Of a stretch of 64,000 nucleotides of DNA, positions 1 through 9,945 are shown in pieces; within the stretch, counting starts at the first letter, position 1, and each line of letters opens with the position of its first letter. The position numbers were made by a program, and so were the translations under genes. The notes beneath the pieces are model-generated. The model made no database searches. It was not told where the DNA came from and saw only the letters and a program-made list of their open reading frames with translations. Location: contig FWCC01000068.1 of assembly GCA_900169235.1 (NCBI GenBank), forward strand, positions 124,001 through 188,000, written 5' to 3'. The DNA is from Zarea fungicola. Its lineage: Eukaryota; Ascomycota; Sordariomycetes; Hypocreales; Cordycipitaceae.

Positions 1-2
1 GC

Positions 3-1091
3 TACTTTGAGGCCCTGATGACCGCGGCCAAAGCGGCGGAGCATGTAGACGGATGGGTCCTCGACACCACGCGCAACATGGTATCGCCCGCGAGATTTAT
101 GATTGGGCCATCAAACCCCAACCCGGATCCGATCCCCCCGGGAGCCGCGCATGCGCCGCTAGAGGAAAACTGCATAAACGCATTCCCGTCAGCCCACCGG
201 TGGTACATGAAAATCCTCGCGACGCAGGGCTTCACTCCCCGCCAGAGGCTCGAGGCTGCCCTGGAATACGCCAGCTTCATGGAGTACAAGGGCCAGCCAG
301 AGGTTGCGCGTAGCCTGCAAGACCTTGCCCTCGGCGAGGCGTCCAAGGGCCTGTCCGCTGATGCATTGCCTTATCACACCAAGACGCTTGTCCTCAAGGA
401 GGGCACCGGCTCGCCTTCGCTAAACATTCTGGAGGCCTTGACCTCCATCGCAAACTCCAAGGCCCGCGGCGGTGACATTTCCGGCTCTCTGGCCATGTAC
501 ATTTCGCTCCTCAAGGCCCGTCGCGGTCTCTCGGATGAGCGGCCGCCAGAGATCCGAAGCCGGCCCCTGAACGTGCCTGTGTATCAAAAAATAATAAACC
601 TGTTCCTGCCTCCAGCCTACCCGGCTCCACGGCCTGACGGGACGCAGCCTCCGTGGCGCAGCGTTGAGGAGCGCTGTCAGGAGGCCTCGCTACAGGTGTA
701 CATTGGCGAGATTCTATACGCCACCTCGTCCAAGGATGACGGCCTCTCGTGGACGCGCGATGGCGTAGATCTTGCCGAAGAGCAGCTTCGCTCAGCCGGT
801 CTCGGATCCGGCTCCAAGGCTGTCAAGAAGCTCTGCCGTGAGTGTCTCAGCACAGGACTCGAAAATTGGCACACCATGGTATCTCGACTAGCCATGGCTG
901 AAGCAGCCAAGGAGGAGAGCGGTACAGTAAATAAAACGGGCATCTTCTCGTTTTGGGGCGGCGCAAAGGAGCCCGAGGGGAGGTGGGCGGCCGAGAAGGC
1001 GGTGGTACAGGAGAGGGTACGTCGGACGAAGGAAATCATGGAAGACGTTACTCCTCCCCAGAACTTCCTCACGAACTGGTTCAAAGCTTAA
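3..1091 (+). CDS. TPR protein, Mgr3-like i-AAA protease adaptor (5' partial)
   Basis: The reading frame is already open at base 3 and runs without introns to the stop at 1089-1091, so the true start lies upstream of the window. The visible 362 residues are helical and TPR-like: there are paired-helix segments around RQRLEAALEYASFMEYKG, an ALTSIANSKARGGDISGSLAMY repeat and a later EASLQVYIGEILYATSS repeat. It ends in a charged stretch before NFLTNWFKA. In filamentous fungi this pattern matches the mitochondrial inner-membrane Mgr3 family, which helps the Yme1 i-AAA protease bind substrates. The N-terminal membrane anchor expected for that family would be outside the window, so localisation cannot be seen here. 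The family call rests on overall resemblance, not on a diagnostic motif. Confidence 0.65.
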   Translation, partial: YFEALMTAAKAAEHVDGWVLDTTRNMVSPARFMIGPSNPNPDPIPPGAAHAPLEENCINAFPSAHRWYMKILATQGFTPRQRLEAALEYASFMEYKGQPEVARSLQDLALGEASKGLSADALPYHTKTLVLKEGTGSPSLNILEALTSIANSKARGGDISGSLAMYISLLKARRGLSDERPPEIRSRPLNVPVYQKIINLFLPPAYPAPRPDGTQPPWRSVEERCQEASLQVYIGEILYATSSKDDGLSWTRDGVDLAEEQLRSAGLGSGSKAVKKLCRECLSTGLENWHTMVSRLAMAEAAKEESGTVNKTGIFSFWGGAKEPEGRWAAEKAVVQERVRRTKEIMEDVTPPQNFLTNWFKA

Positions 1092-1268
1092 TTTTTTACA
1101 ACTTTTTACGGCACGTTTGGGTGGAGTGGAAGGAATGCCAGACTGTACTTTTACTTTTGATATCTTGTAATACCATGACAGAAAATTATGAAAGCCAGCA
1201 AAACAAATTACCAATTGGTATTAAAAGCTCGTCTCAATATAGAGTTACCTAAGATGGTTTCAGAATAT

Positions 1269-2773
1269 CTAGTTTGTGTCAGGCCAGGCCGCCACCGGCA
1301 GAGTTGAACCGTCCTCGTCTTCACTGACATCAGAATCTGAGTCGCCATCCGGTACCTGTCCAGTCTTTTCAAAGCGCTTCCAACGACGCATAATCTTGAC
1401 CTCATTTTTCATCTTTTCCTGGCTGATCACGCTAATTTGCGGGCGCTGCTCTGCAGAGAGCCGAGCCCAGGCATCATCTACCTCTTCAGTGGAAGGGCGC
1501 GTGATAATTGTCACTTCAGGGTTCGCAAAATCCGGCGTCTTGAACACCTCCGTGAGGTAAGCGAGTCCCGTATCCCGTGCACTGATAAAGGTCAGCTCCT
1601 GGAAGCTGGGTTCACCGGACGAGTAGCAGGGAAAGCCCATGGAAGGTATACCAGCTGCTGGGTTGCCATCTGCGCCAGCGAGGGGTGTGTCGATTGGGTG
1701 CTCCGAGACTACATAGCCTCTTGCTCTCTGATTTCATGTCAACTTAAGTTTACGTTTCCGCCTGCCTCTCACGCAACACTTGTAACCATAAGGAGACATA
1801 CCTTTGCAAGAAAATCCTTGAGACCCGGTTGCTTAAGCTCGGGGGAAAACGCCGGGCTGTAAAACAAGGCGCTTTGAAGAGAGTCACCCCAAGTAGTCCA
1901 GGTCTGCTCCTCATCCAAGAGTGTTACAATGGTCTCGCAGCTTTCCCCCACCGCGATGATGTTGATCTTTACATCGCGATTCGCGTGCTGGAGAAGAACC
2001 GTGTCCAAGACTGTTCGGGCATGGCACCGCGGGCTCTCTGAGCCTGGAATATCGTTCAGTTCCTTGTCATACTTGATCCCCAGGTGCACCAGGCTCGGCA
2101 TGGGGAGAACAGAACTAGCTGACACGGTAATGGCGCGCTTGCCTTCTGGCCACCAGTATGATTCTCCCATATTGGCGAGGACGATGCCAACAGAGTCGGT
2201 TTCTTGGATAGCTCTAACCACCGAGACCATGCTACCCTTGTCGATGCCTCCTGGGCCGCCTACGGTCCGACCGGCAACCACGCCCAACTCTTTGGCATGT
2301 CCCCCAAATATGACAATGATACGGCTGGCATTATTCAGGTTATTGGATATAAAAACTGGTACGTGCTTCGGTTCAGAGTCTTGCACGACAGGTGGAAGTA
2401 GGGCTTTGGCGAGACCCAGTTTCTCGAGTCTGCTGTGTATGATGTTTTGCGCGGCAGCTACAGGCTAGTAAGCTTCCCAAACCCCTTCAAAGGCACTTGT
2501 GTATTTGTTGTAGATACATACCATCGAATTCAAATCGCTGGCGCGCGTTTACGCGTAGATTCTTGGTGAGAAAGTAGTTGAAGTAGTAATCAGAGTTGAG
2601 AAAGGAGCGGATTTCGTCATCGTCGTTGACAAAGTACCTGGCAGTAATCAGCATCAGACCAGCCTATGAAAAATGGCTCGACCAGCGCAGGAGCGTGTGT
2701 CATACCCAAGATCTCTTAGTCCAGATGGAAAATGGGCCTCCGGGGGCAAACCGCACCAGTTGCGGCGAAACAT
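1269..2773 (-). CDS. Arb2-domain protein
   Basis: Four exons: 2706-2773, 2522-2637, 1802-2457 and 1269-1727. They give 432 residues, with all three introns GT-AG and in phase. The start MFRRNW and the following YFVNDDDEIRSF segment, interrupted by the first intron, are the typical opening of fungal Arb2-domain proteins. An alpha/beta-hydrolase-like core follows (SRIIVIFGGHAKELGV, then INIIAVGESCETIV), and the tail is acidic (DSDSDVSEDEDG). Arb2 of fission yeast works in the Argonaute siRNA chaperone complex, and the same domain ends Hda1 histone deacetylases. A stand-alone protein like this one has no settled function. Alternative ATGs inside exon 3 would lose the conserved N-terminus, so the upstream start is preferred. 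Confidence 0.85.
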
Positions 2774-3095
2774 TTAGGCAACTGTAGGGATAGACTTTGC
2801 TGTAAAGGATAGCCTCACAGCAGAAAGGTGATGATGTTTGGAGAAAACAAGTCTCACGCAGGCTTTTAAATTAGTGCTGCGTTTGATTCACGGTAATGCA
2901 TGCAGCCGTTCCGCAGCTGGCAGGTGTAACCACATTAAGCACCGTGAGACCGATTCTCATGGCCTCCTCACCTGGCAGAACACCTAGTACAGTCTGAAAA
3001 GATTAGAACGAACGAAAATGTTACATAGAAATTACCAAGTTAATCCCACGTATTACCAAACTCCTAGCATACGGTACAATTTCGTTGTCATGTCA
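2774..3095. other. Intergenic between Arb2-domain gene and atg29
   Basis: This 322-bp gap separates two genes on the same (minus) strand, so it must hold the atg29 3' end and the promoter of the Arb2-domain gene. No open frame or repeat stands out. Confidence 0.6.
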
Positions 3096-4525
3096 TCATT
3101 TATTAGAGCCCGGCGTGTACCGGCTACGAAAAGCCTGACTTATACTGAAGCGACTTCCGGTGCCATGCATATGTGACGCCAATGCTTCTTCCAGAGCTGA
3201 CTGTGTAACGGAAGCATCTATAGGATATTGTTAGAATCATAGAGCCTGATTTTCTCTCTCTCCCTTTTCACGAAACTTACCGTCAAGATCGCTGAAACTA
3301 CTGCCCATGCTTGGCGTCCCGTCGCTGCCCTCTTGGGATGAAAGCTTTCCTTTCCCTGCAGGGCTTCTAGACGACTCTTCAGCATTCTGCTGCGAGGCAT
3401 GTGACTTGAAACGGTTTTGCTTCCCGGATTCTGGGCCAAGTGCACCAGACCCGGCAGAGGAATCAGATGTCTGGGACTGATAAATGCGCTCACGGGTTAT
3501 ATGTTTGTTGGTGCGTTTGCCCGCACGGACGTCTCCTCGCAGTGTAGAGGCAAGATCCGAGGCTGAGTTTGGGTCTGCAGTGGACTTGTATGGCTGGAAA
3601 GCAGGCTCCGATTCCTCGCCATCTTCCTCATCGGCCTGGTATGACGGGTCGTTGTCTTGGTATCTAGGTGGTCGTCGGATGATTCGAGACTCTGCCGGAC
3701 TGGATTCGTCCTCGGAAGATTCGCTGGAACTGGTGTCCGCAGGTCCCGGGGAGACAACCTCGTCTCTCTGCGTTGACCGGGGTGCAGATTGTCTTGGACT
3801 CGCTTCTACAATAGGTATAGATGAGAAGCGGCTCCGGCCAGCCGCTTCAGCTGCTGGTCGGGTTGGAAGCTGCGTGGTTTCAGAGCGGGGAGAGGAGAGG
3901 CTTCTATCACGTGAGACTGTGTTGCTCGACCCGCCACGCGAGATGGCAGGGCGTATCATCCCACCAGGCTCATTGCGAGGCATTGGGGAATCGCGACCGA
4001 CAAGGTGTCCGTGCTGGGCTCCACGCCTCGCAGTCGGGGAAGACTCGGCAATGGGGGTAGGAGAGGGCGCTGCAGAGCCCTTGGCCGCTGCAGTCGCTTT
4101 CCGAAGTTGTTCCCGCAACTGTGAAGCATGTCGGTTGTTGAGATAAGCCACCTGATTCGAAAGGAAGTCGACCGTGACATCGAACTTGGCTGCCCTGGGT
4201 TGGGTTAGCATTCTACTGAGTATCGTTTTGGGCGGGAGCAGTGGCTTCGTACGTTTCTTGCCCTGGAGAGGCAGTTAGCAATAAGGCATGGACGAGTCAA
4301 TAGCTGGTAACCTAACAATCGATTTCTGTTTGTGAGGCGTTGGATAGGATGCGCCACAGGGCATCATCTTTCTCCGGGTTCCAATCAACCTAGCGACAGC
4401 TTAGTACCACCATAAGCCAGCACTCCAAGAAGACAACTTACCTGCGGGGGATCAACAAAGTCTCCGCGGGGTATAGGGACCCGTATGTATATCGTATACT
4501 GTGGCTCACGATGTGGTTCGCCCAT
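3096..4525 (-). CDS. atg29: Autophagy-related protein 29
   Basis: Five exons: 4442-4525, 4317-4389, 4253-4262, 3281-4194 and 3096-3217. They total 1203 nt, giving 400 residues. The N-terminus has the Atg29 signature: YTIYIRVPIPRGDFVDPP, VDWNPEKDDALWRILS, then IDWQETAAKFDVTVDFL and QVAYLNNRHASQLREQLRK. The long middle is low-complexity and Ser/Pro-rich, and the C-terminus SALEEALASHM...SRFSISQAFRSRY is also conserved in filamentous fungi. Atg29 joins Atg17 and Atg31 to build the scaffold of the phagophore assembly site in starvation-induced autophagy. The third exon is only 10 nt long. It is required to link IDW to AAKFDV, and the introns on both sides carry TGCTAAC branch points. A naive prediction would start at an internal ATG (4211) and lose the domain. 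Confidence 0.93.
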
Positions 4526-4930
4526 TTTCAGATGAGCGGATGTGGTGATGGAAAGGACAAGAAAGCGAGCGCAACTCCTAAGGCTCAAGAATGAATCATG
4601 GACTATAAAGCGGCTCGCTAGCGATGAAGAATCGAAAGATGTCACTGCCAGGCCCACAGCCCTTGGTGCTGGTGGGGCAGGAACAAAGCTCATGTACTGT
4701 AACAGTCAAGCGAATGGCAACCACAAAGCTTATTTTAGAGAAAAATAAATACAAATGTTCAATAATTTGATTTAAATAAAGCACTCTGCTTAGTAGATTC
4801 TAAAAATGCGGCCGACGCAGTACCAAAGGCTCCGTAGGCATATCCCAGCAGCATTACAAGCTTTATACCTCATCAGTGAGCAAAGTTACAAAATACGATG
4901 CACCAAGGTCAGCCCCATATAAATGCCTAG
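4526..4930. other. Intergenic, atg29 promoter side to transposon
   Basis: This stretch of about 400 bp lies upstream of atg29 and ends at the transposon target site. It becomes AT-rich toward 4730-4800. I see no gene. Confidence 0.55.
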
Positions 4931-4932
4931 TA

Positions 4933-4972
4933 ACGCCCACCACCCCCCTACGGTCATACCCACCTCCGGTCA
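4933..4972 (+). repeat. Left terminal inverted repeat of transposon
   Basis: These 40 bp are identical to the reverse complement of 6716-6755. The first difference comes at the next base (C here, G in the other copy). A TA dinucleotide precedes it at 4931-4932. Confidence 0.95.
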
Positions 4973-5399
4973 CCCATAGCGTAAAGTCTATATGCCTTCA
5001 AAAAATATCATAACAATACCAAAAAAAATAAATTAAAGATAAAAATAGTATCACTTAATAGCTTATTCTTTAGACAATTCAACCTCATCAATATCAATTA
5101 TTAGTGATTTCTCAATCCCTAGTAATTGCCGGTTAAGTTCACATCAAGTCTTTTCAACCTCTATTACTTAAATAAATGCTTTATTTAGATCCTTTATGAC
5201 TTTTGCGCGTTTTTATGGCCTTATATTAGTAATTTCCTATGTAAGATTATTTATCTTTACAATTAAAGTGGCAATTATAGCATTTTGTACAGCAATCTTC
5301 TTTCCAATCTTACGTATAATTTGACGTGCTGTTGGTAATGTCTCCTTGTGGTTATAAAGGTCAGAAAGTAGCCTCTTAACCTACTGTAAGTTTAAAGGA

Positions 5400-6610
5400 G
5401 TATTAATGCTAATATTATATGCCTTTAAAGGCGTTTTTAGCATAGCTGGTGCCTTTTATGCCTTATAAAGGAGTAACGGGCTTAGTAATGGCTTTGCAAC
5501 ATTAACTGGGAAAAGCCCTAACGCCCGCCAGCCAGCTAATATATTTTTTTCAATTATTCTAAGATCCCGAGCCGTTTTGTAGTATAGTAGAAACTGCCTT
5601 TTGCCTTCAGCTAATATAGCTGCGATGTGAGGTTGCTTTCTGAGTTCTCGACGATAGTATGCCTTTACTAGGCTAAAAACACCCACATTAAGAGGTTAAA
5701 GGACATGAGAGCTATGAGGTGGCAGGAATAGGATAAAAATATCGTTAATATAATATTTATATAGAAATTCAGTTATAGTATGACTTCTATGGCCGTTAAT
5801 AACTAAAAGTCGGCGGCCTCCTTGAGGAGGTGTAGTCTTAGGGATAAAGATCATTTTGAGCCAAAGAACTGCAATACTATTATTTGTCCAGCCTTTTTCT
5901 ATAGCCTTAAAATGCCACTTTTCAAAGGGCTTTACTTTATAAGGAAACCACTATTGTTATACGTTATTTCCCTGGAAAATTACCAGAGGACTTAGCTTCG
6001 TCCCTATAGCTAAGATGCACTCAATAATTATGCTCTAAAAGCGCTGCCCAGACTGCTTCTTTAGAGCCATTTTCTTCTCTAATGACCTTAGTACCAGACC
6101 GTTCTCTCTGAGGCCTATTACTAGCCTAGTTTTGTCCATATTATATCGCTAGGAAGGAGGGATCTCTCATAGTGCAGGAATGGCGAGAAGCCGGAAGAAT
6201 TCCTGAATAGCGTTAGTTGATGCGCTATTAATTCTCTTTAGGTCTATTTACTTGCCTCTTAAGGTCTTAACCTCAGGGTTTCGCTGTAAATAGCCTATTA
6301 ACTAATTCGTGCTAAGTGGTTCTATATTGCCATTTGCTTTGACTATTTTGGCAGCCATCTCTTAGACCTGCGTATGCATAGGAGCGTTGCCAATAAAGTC
6401 TTATATAAGGATCTAGCTAGTCAAATGCCTCTCTTAGTCACTTATTAGGCGTTAGAATGACTTAAAAGCCTCGCTTTGTAACAATCTTCCGTTTTTTTAA
6501 GTAGATAGAGTCATCCAAGGAACCCCCTAGCGTTTTGTACTTACCACTATGCTATGGCTATTAAGAACGTTAAGTATAGCATTTTGAATATCTTTCTCAG
6601 TGTAATTACC
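5400..6610 (-). pseudogene. Pogo/Fot1 transposase relic (DDE family)
   Basis: Reading the minus strand in one frame recovers most of a pogo-type transposase, interrupted by many TAA/TAG codons. Visible blocks in order are a psq-like start (TEKDIQNAILNVL), the first catalytic block NMDKTRLVIGL near 6134, the second block LLVINGHRSH near 5795, and LPPHSSHVL...PLNVGVFSLVKAYY near 5690. The last is followed by the C-terminal segment NILAGWRALGLFPVN. Family members carry aspartate where this copy has Asn in NGH and in PLNVG, so both later catalytic acids are lost through G-to-A changes on the coding strand. Many of the stops also look like CAA/CAG turned into TAA/TAG. The pattern is what RIP leaves behind. 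No functional product is expected. Confidence 0.85.
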
Positions 6611-6715
6611 TATATTGTAACCATAAATAAAGTTTAGGGCTTATTGAATAAAAAATGCATGAGAAATCGCGATTTTAGTGATGTGGTTGTGGTGTTGAGG
6701 AGGACGCGTCGGGGC

Positions 6716-6755
6716 TGACCGGAGGTGGGTATGACCGTAGGGGGGTGGTGGGCGT
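6716..6755 (-). repeat. Right terminal inverted repeat of transposon
   Basis: Inverted copy of the left end without mismatch over 40 bp, followed by TA at 6756-6757. The GC-rich ends contrast sharply with the AT-rich interior. Confidence 0.95.
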
Positions 6756-6757
6756 TA

Positions 6758-9449
6758 ATTGATGTTAAATCATATTAGGTGACCGGTATTCTAGCATCGA
6801 TCCAGATCCAGAACTTTGACCACGGTTGTGGAAACGAATCTTTCAATACAAGTATTATAGAATCAACTAAAAGAAAAGGAATTAAAATATTTCGAAATAA
6901 TTAAAGTAATAAATAATAATAGCACATTAAAAGTAATAATTTTAATACTGTCGTCGCAAACCTGGTGTTGATGTACTAAATCTGTTGCCAATATACTGAG
7001 CTGGAAACATGCGACGCTCTCTTTATGGCGGATCTAAAGGCGCTATTATTAGAGCTTCGGAGAGTAATTAACTAACTATGATATGTTGGGGATACGAAAG
7101 TTCTAATATCTGTGGCCGCATGTGTCAGAGCGTTCTATGGACATCCTACGTTCCCTCGTAATTTTAGTCTACACAACAACCGGAAGCAGCAGCCGGAACC
7201 TAATAGCCGCTTTACAAATCAATTCGTTTCGGAAGGGAAGAAGCTGATAGTTTGTTGAAATCTAGCCCGTTTCAATAAATGCTTGCAATGCCATGGAATT
7301 TTTGCTGCCATCCGACAACAAGCAACGAAACACGATCTAATTGAATAGGCATTGGTGAACATAATCGGGATTTCTCGGCAGTAAAGTAGTATCCCAGTAA
7401 TTTGCATCTTGACCGCTAGAAAGGGGGGGTTCGAAGCTACGTTGGCAAAAGCTTTCGTGGACATGGCTCGAATTATATGGCCTGACTCAAGTTAGCCTCT
7501 CACTATCAGCAAAGCTAAAAATTCAGAAAAAGAAAAGAAAGCTACCACTACTTACTATTACATGCAGTTATTTCTTACTTCTAATCGTAGCTCCAGTTTC
7601 TGAGCTAATTAGTTCGGCTAGTGGCCCGAGCGATCTAATTACTAACAGCTCGCAGGCCAGGGCTTCGTCTTCCAAGAGTAATTTATCTCCTCAAGCCACA
7701 TCGCGAACAGTACTGGAAATCACCCAAAACGAACGTAACCCTTGAAATTGATCATTTGAATAATGCAACTCTTCTCAAAACCAAGCTGCAAAACAGTCAT
7801 CATGGGCCTCTCGCTTGGCTTGCGAAACTGGCTAGCTCAGGGTCCAATTCAGAGACAACAGAATTTGCGCCAGCCAAGCCGAGACTTGCATTAAAGAATG
7901 TCTTCTGCCAACTGCTTTATGCCATTCCCAGGACCAGTTAGCCTCTTCGCTCGTCTGCTACTGTTCACGCAATAGTTTGTCCGAAGCAAGGTCTCAGGTT
8001 GCACGTCTCACCAGCCAGCCAGCACAGGCCAGGGCACGAGACATATCCATTGTTGATTGCCATTCCAATGATCCCATTGCTTTTCTCGCAGTCTTGCTTA
8101 GCATCCGAGTCCGATACCATGCCTAAAAGGTCAATAAAATGTGACTTAAGGCCTGATTCGGTCCAATGTTTCCGAACTTTATGGCTGCTCTCGCTGCGCG
8201 CCGAGGCAGCTCGTCTCCTCCGCTTCTGGTGCAACCTGCACTGCACAGTCCCAAGACACACTTGATCTCTGACAGTTATTACAGGGTACAGCTTGTGAAA
8301 GCTCTTGATTCCTAGGTATAACGGCTAGCTTCATCGTCAAGAGCTTTGAAGAAACTATCTTCGGTTTCTTTGCTAGGGCATTGTCGACACACCAGCGCAG
8401 TCAATCGTGCGCTGGTCTTAACTTAGAGTAGCATATTCCTGTAGTACGACCAAGCAGCATTGCCTCCAGTCTAGAAATGGCAGAAAGACCCTTTGTGATT
8501 TCATCGACTTCACATTTCAACAGCTAACCCGGAGATTATCAGGTTACTGATACTCTCTTGATGCTGACGTATGACGCAGATATCACAAGAAAATGGGACT
8601 TTGCGAGACAAATGCGAACCAAGCATTGCTCAAACTGAGAACTTTGAGCATTTAACCAATAACTTGACAAACCCTGTCAAATTATCAATAAGCAAGCCGC
8701 ATCTGGCACAGGTACACTATAGGCATCACGGGGTAATTCCCGACTCGGTACGCCCCGACCACCCGTGGGCACAGCGCAGTCTTTCGTTTGTATTACTGCG
8801 ATGGAGACTCCTGTCAGAATGCGCAGCAGTGAGCGAGGGTCGATGTTAATCATCTCCTAACGGCGTGCCTCTGCCATTGCCTCAGGAGATGGAACCATCG
8901 CCTCCACGGAACTCATATTGGCCATTAGCTTGCTAACATATCACTTCTCCGTTACTCGAGGCTTTGTCTTATAGCCACTTTATCAAAGCATTTCGTCAAA
9001 TTGTCCGTCAGCAAGACGCATGGGCGCAACCCAGCACCACGTTTTGCAGAGCGCAGTATTACTCGGTAGCATTGAGAATATCCGAGCCATGCCATTTCAA
9101 CGCTACTACTGCACTACTCAAAGAATATCACGCTATCCACTGTCTAGCTTTCATTGCTTGGGTGAAGTGCCATTATCGCGATCCGGGCGCAGCCGTCCGG
9201 TCATGTCAGAACTATGCTCGGGGCAGCGACCAGCCGCGAGCATCGGGCACAGGGTTAAATTACCAGCTAGTAAAAAACGGATCTCGTAGATGGTCCAAGT
9301 TCTGCAGCATACAAAAGTGTATTGGGCAGTTAAGGCGCTCTTCTGCTTTGTGAATACGAGGATCTGTGCCTCTCCTCGCACTTGACCAGAGCTGGAGGCC
9401 TGCCTTGCTTTTCAAAGCGAGTCCGGTTAAAAGCATAGTCGGAGGAAAC
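6758..9449. other. Gene-poor AT-rich stretch between transposon and secreted protein
   Basis: About 2.7 kb with only short, unconvincing open frames on both strands. The first 200 bp after the transposon are very AT-rich; the rest is mixed and stop-rich. I recognised no domain, splice-joined gene, tRNA or further element. It may contain older, unrecognisable relics. Confidence 0.5.
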
Positions 9450-9457
9450 TATAAAAA
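9450..9457 (+). promoter_or_regulatory. TATA box of the small secreted protein gene
   Basis: TATAAAAA lies 123 bp before the ATG. It is followed by a pyrimidine-rich, CA-containing leader (about 9475-9560) that looks like a typical fungal transcription start region. A strong TATA box would fit an inducible, highly expressed secreted protein; that is inference. Confidence 0.6.
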
Positions 9458-9572
9458 CCTCTCGAGAGTCCCTCATTCTCATACTTTTATTTCAACACCA
9501 TCAATCACTTCTTTGCATTAAGCCATACACACTCTCACCCTACAACCAAACACTCTAATCCAATCCTTCAAC

Positions 9573-9945
9573 ATGAAGTTCTCCGCTGTCATCATTGGCT
9601 TTGCTGCCGTTGCCTCTGCCACTTACAACTCTTGCGAGCGCTGTTAGTTTTCAAAAGTAGATCCTTTTCGGAAGCGCCAAATCTAACGCATTCAATAGCC
9701 GGTGACTGTGCCTGGGATGAGTGCTGTGTCCTGAAGTCCGATGGCTTCAAGACCTGCCAGAGACTTGCTGCCCTCCACCAGCAGTGCAGTATGTGATCGC
9801 TTACTGCCATTATTATTGACAATATCCTTACTAACACTGGTTCCTTACAGGCCTCGGCGGTCTTACCCCCACCAACGTCTACGCGCTCTGGTGCCCCTGC
9901 CACAACGAGAATGTCTGCCGCGACGGTGTCTGCCTCCAGAAGTAA
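9573..9945 (+). CDS. Small secreted cysteine-rich protein with prokineticin/colipase-like cysteine pattern
   Basis: Three exons (9573-9642, 9699-9788, 9851-9945) encode 84 residues. Residues 1-16 form a signal peptide (Lys at 2, hydrophobic core, ASA before the likely cut). The mature part of about 68 residues has ten cysteines at 21, 27, 32, 33, 43, 53, 68, 70, 76 and 81, i.e. C-x5-C-x4-CC-x9-C-x9-C-x14-C-x-C-x5-C-x4-C. That order and spacing is the one known for the AVIT/prokineticin and colipase-Dickkopf fold, including the CERxxxC opening, the CC pair and the CPC triplet. No enzyme motif is present, and it is too small for one. An extracellular effector-like or signalling-mimic role is inference. 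It sits alone in the AT-rich, transposon-bearing island. Alternatives are an unrelated disulfide-rich effector or antimicrobial peptide that converged on the spacing. Confidence 0.8.

Larger units (their letters stand above)
4933..6755 (-). mobile_element. Decayed pogo/Fot1-type DNA transposon, 1823 bp
   Basis: The element is bounded by two 40-bp terminal inverted repeats (4933-4972 and 6716-6755) that match at every position and begin ACGCCCACCACCCC. It is flanked by the dinucleotide TA on both sides (4931-4932 and 6756-6757), the target duplication of the Tc1/mariner-pogo superfamily. The interior is strongly AT-biased and carries a minus-strand transposase relic full of stops. Length, TA duplication and transposase type all agree with Fot1-like fungal elements. 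The mix of intact GC-rich ends and an AT-shifted interior suggests RIP-like mutation of the internal part. It cannot move by its own transposase. Confidence 0.9.

Noticed and set aside
6758..9449. Possible second transposon or decayed gene
   Set aside because: No terminal repeats, duplications or recognisable protein fragments could be found by eye.
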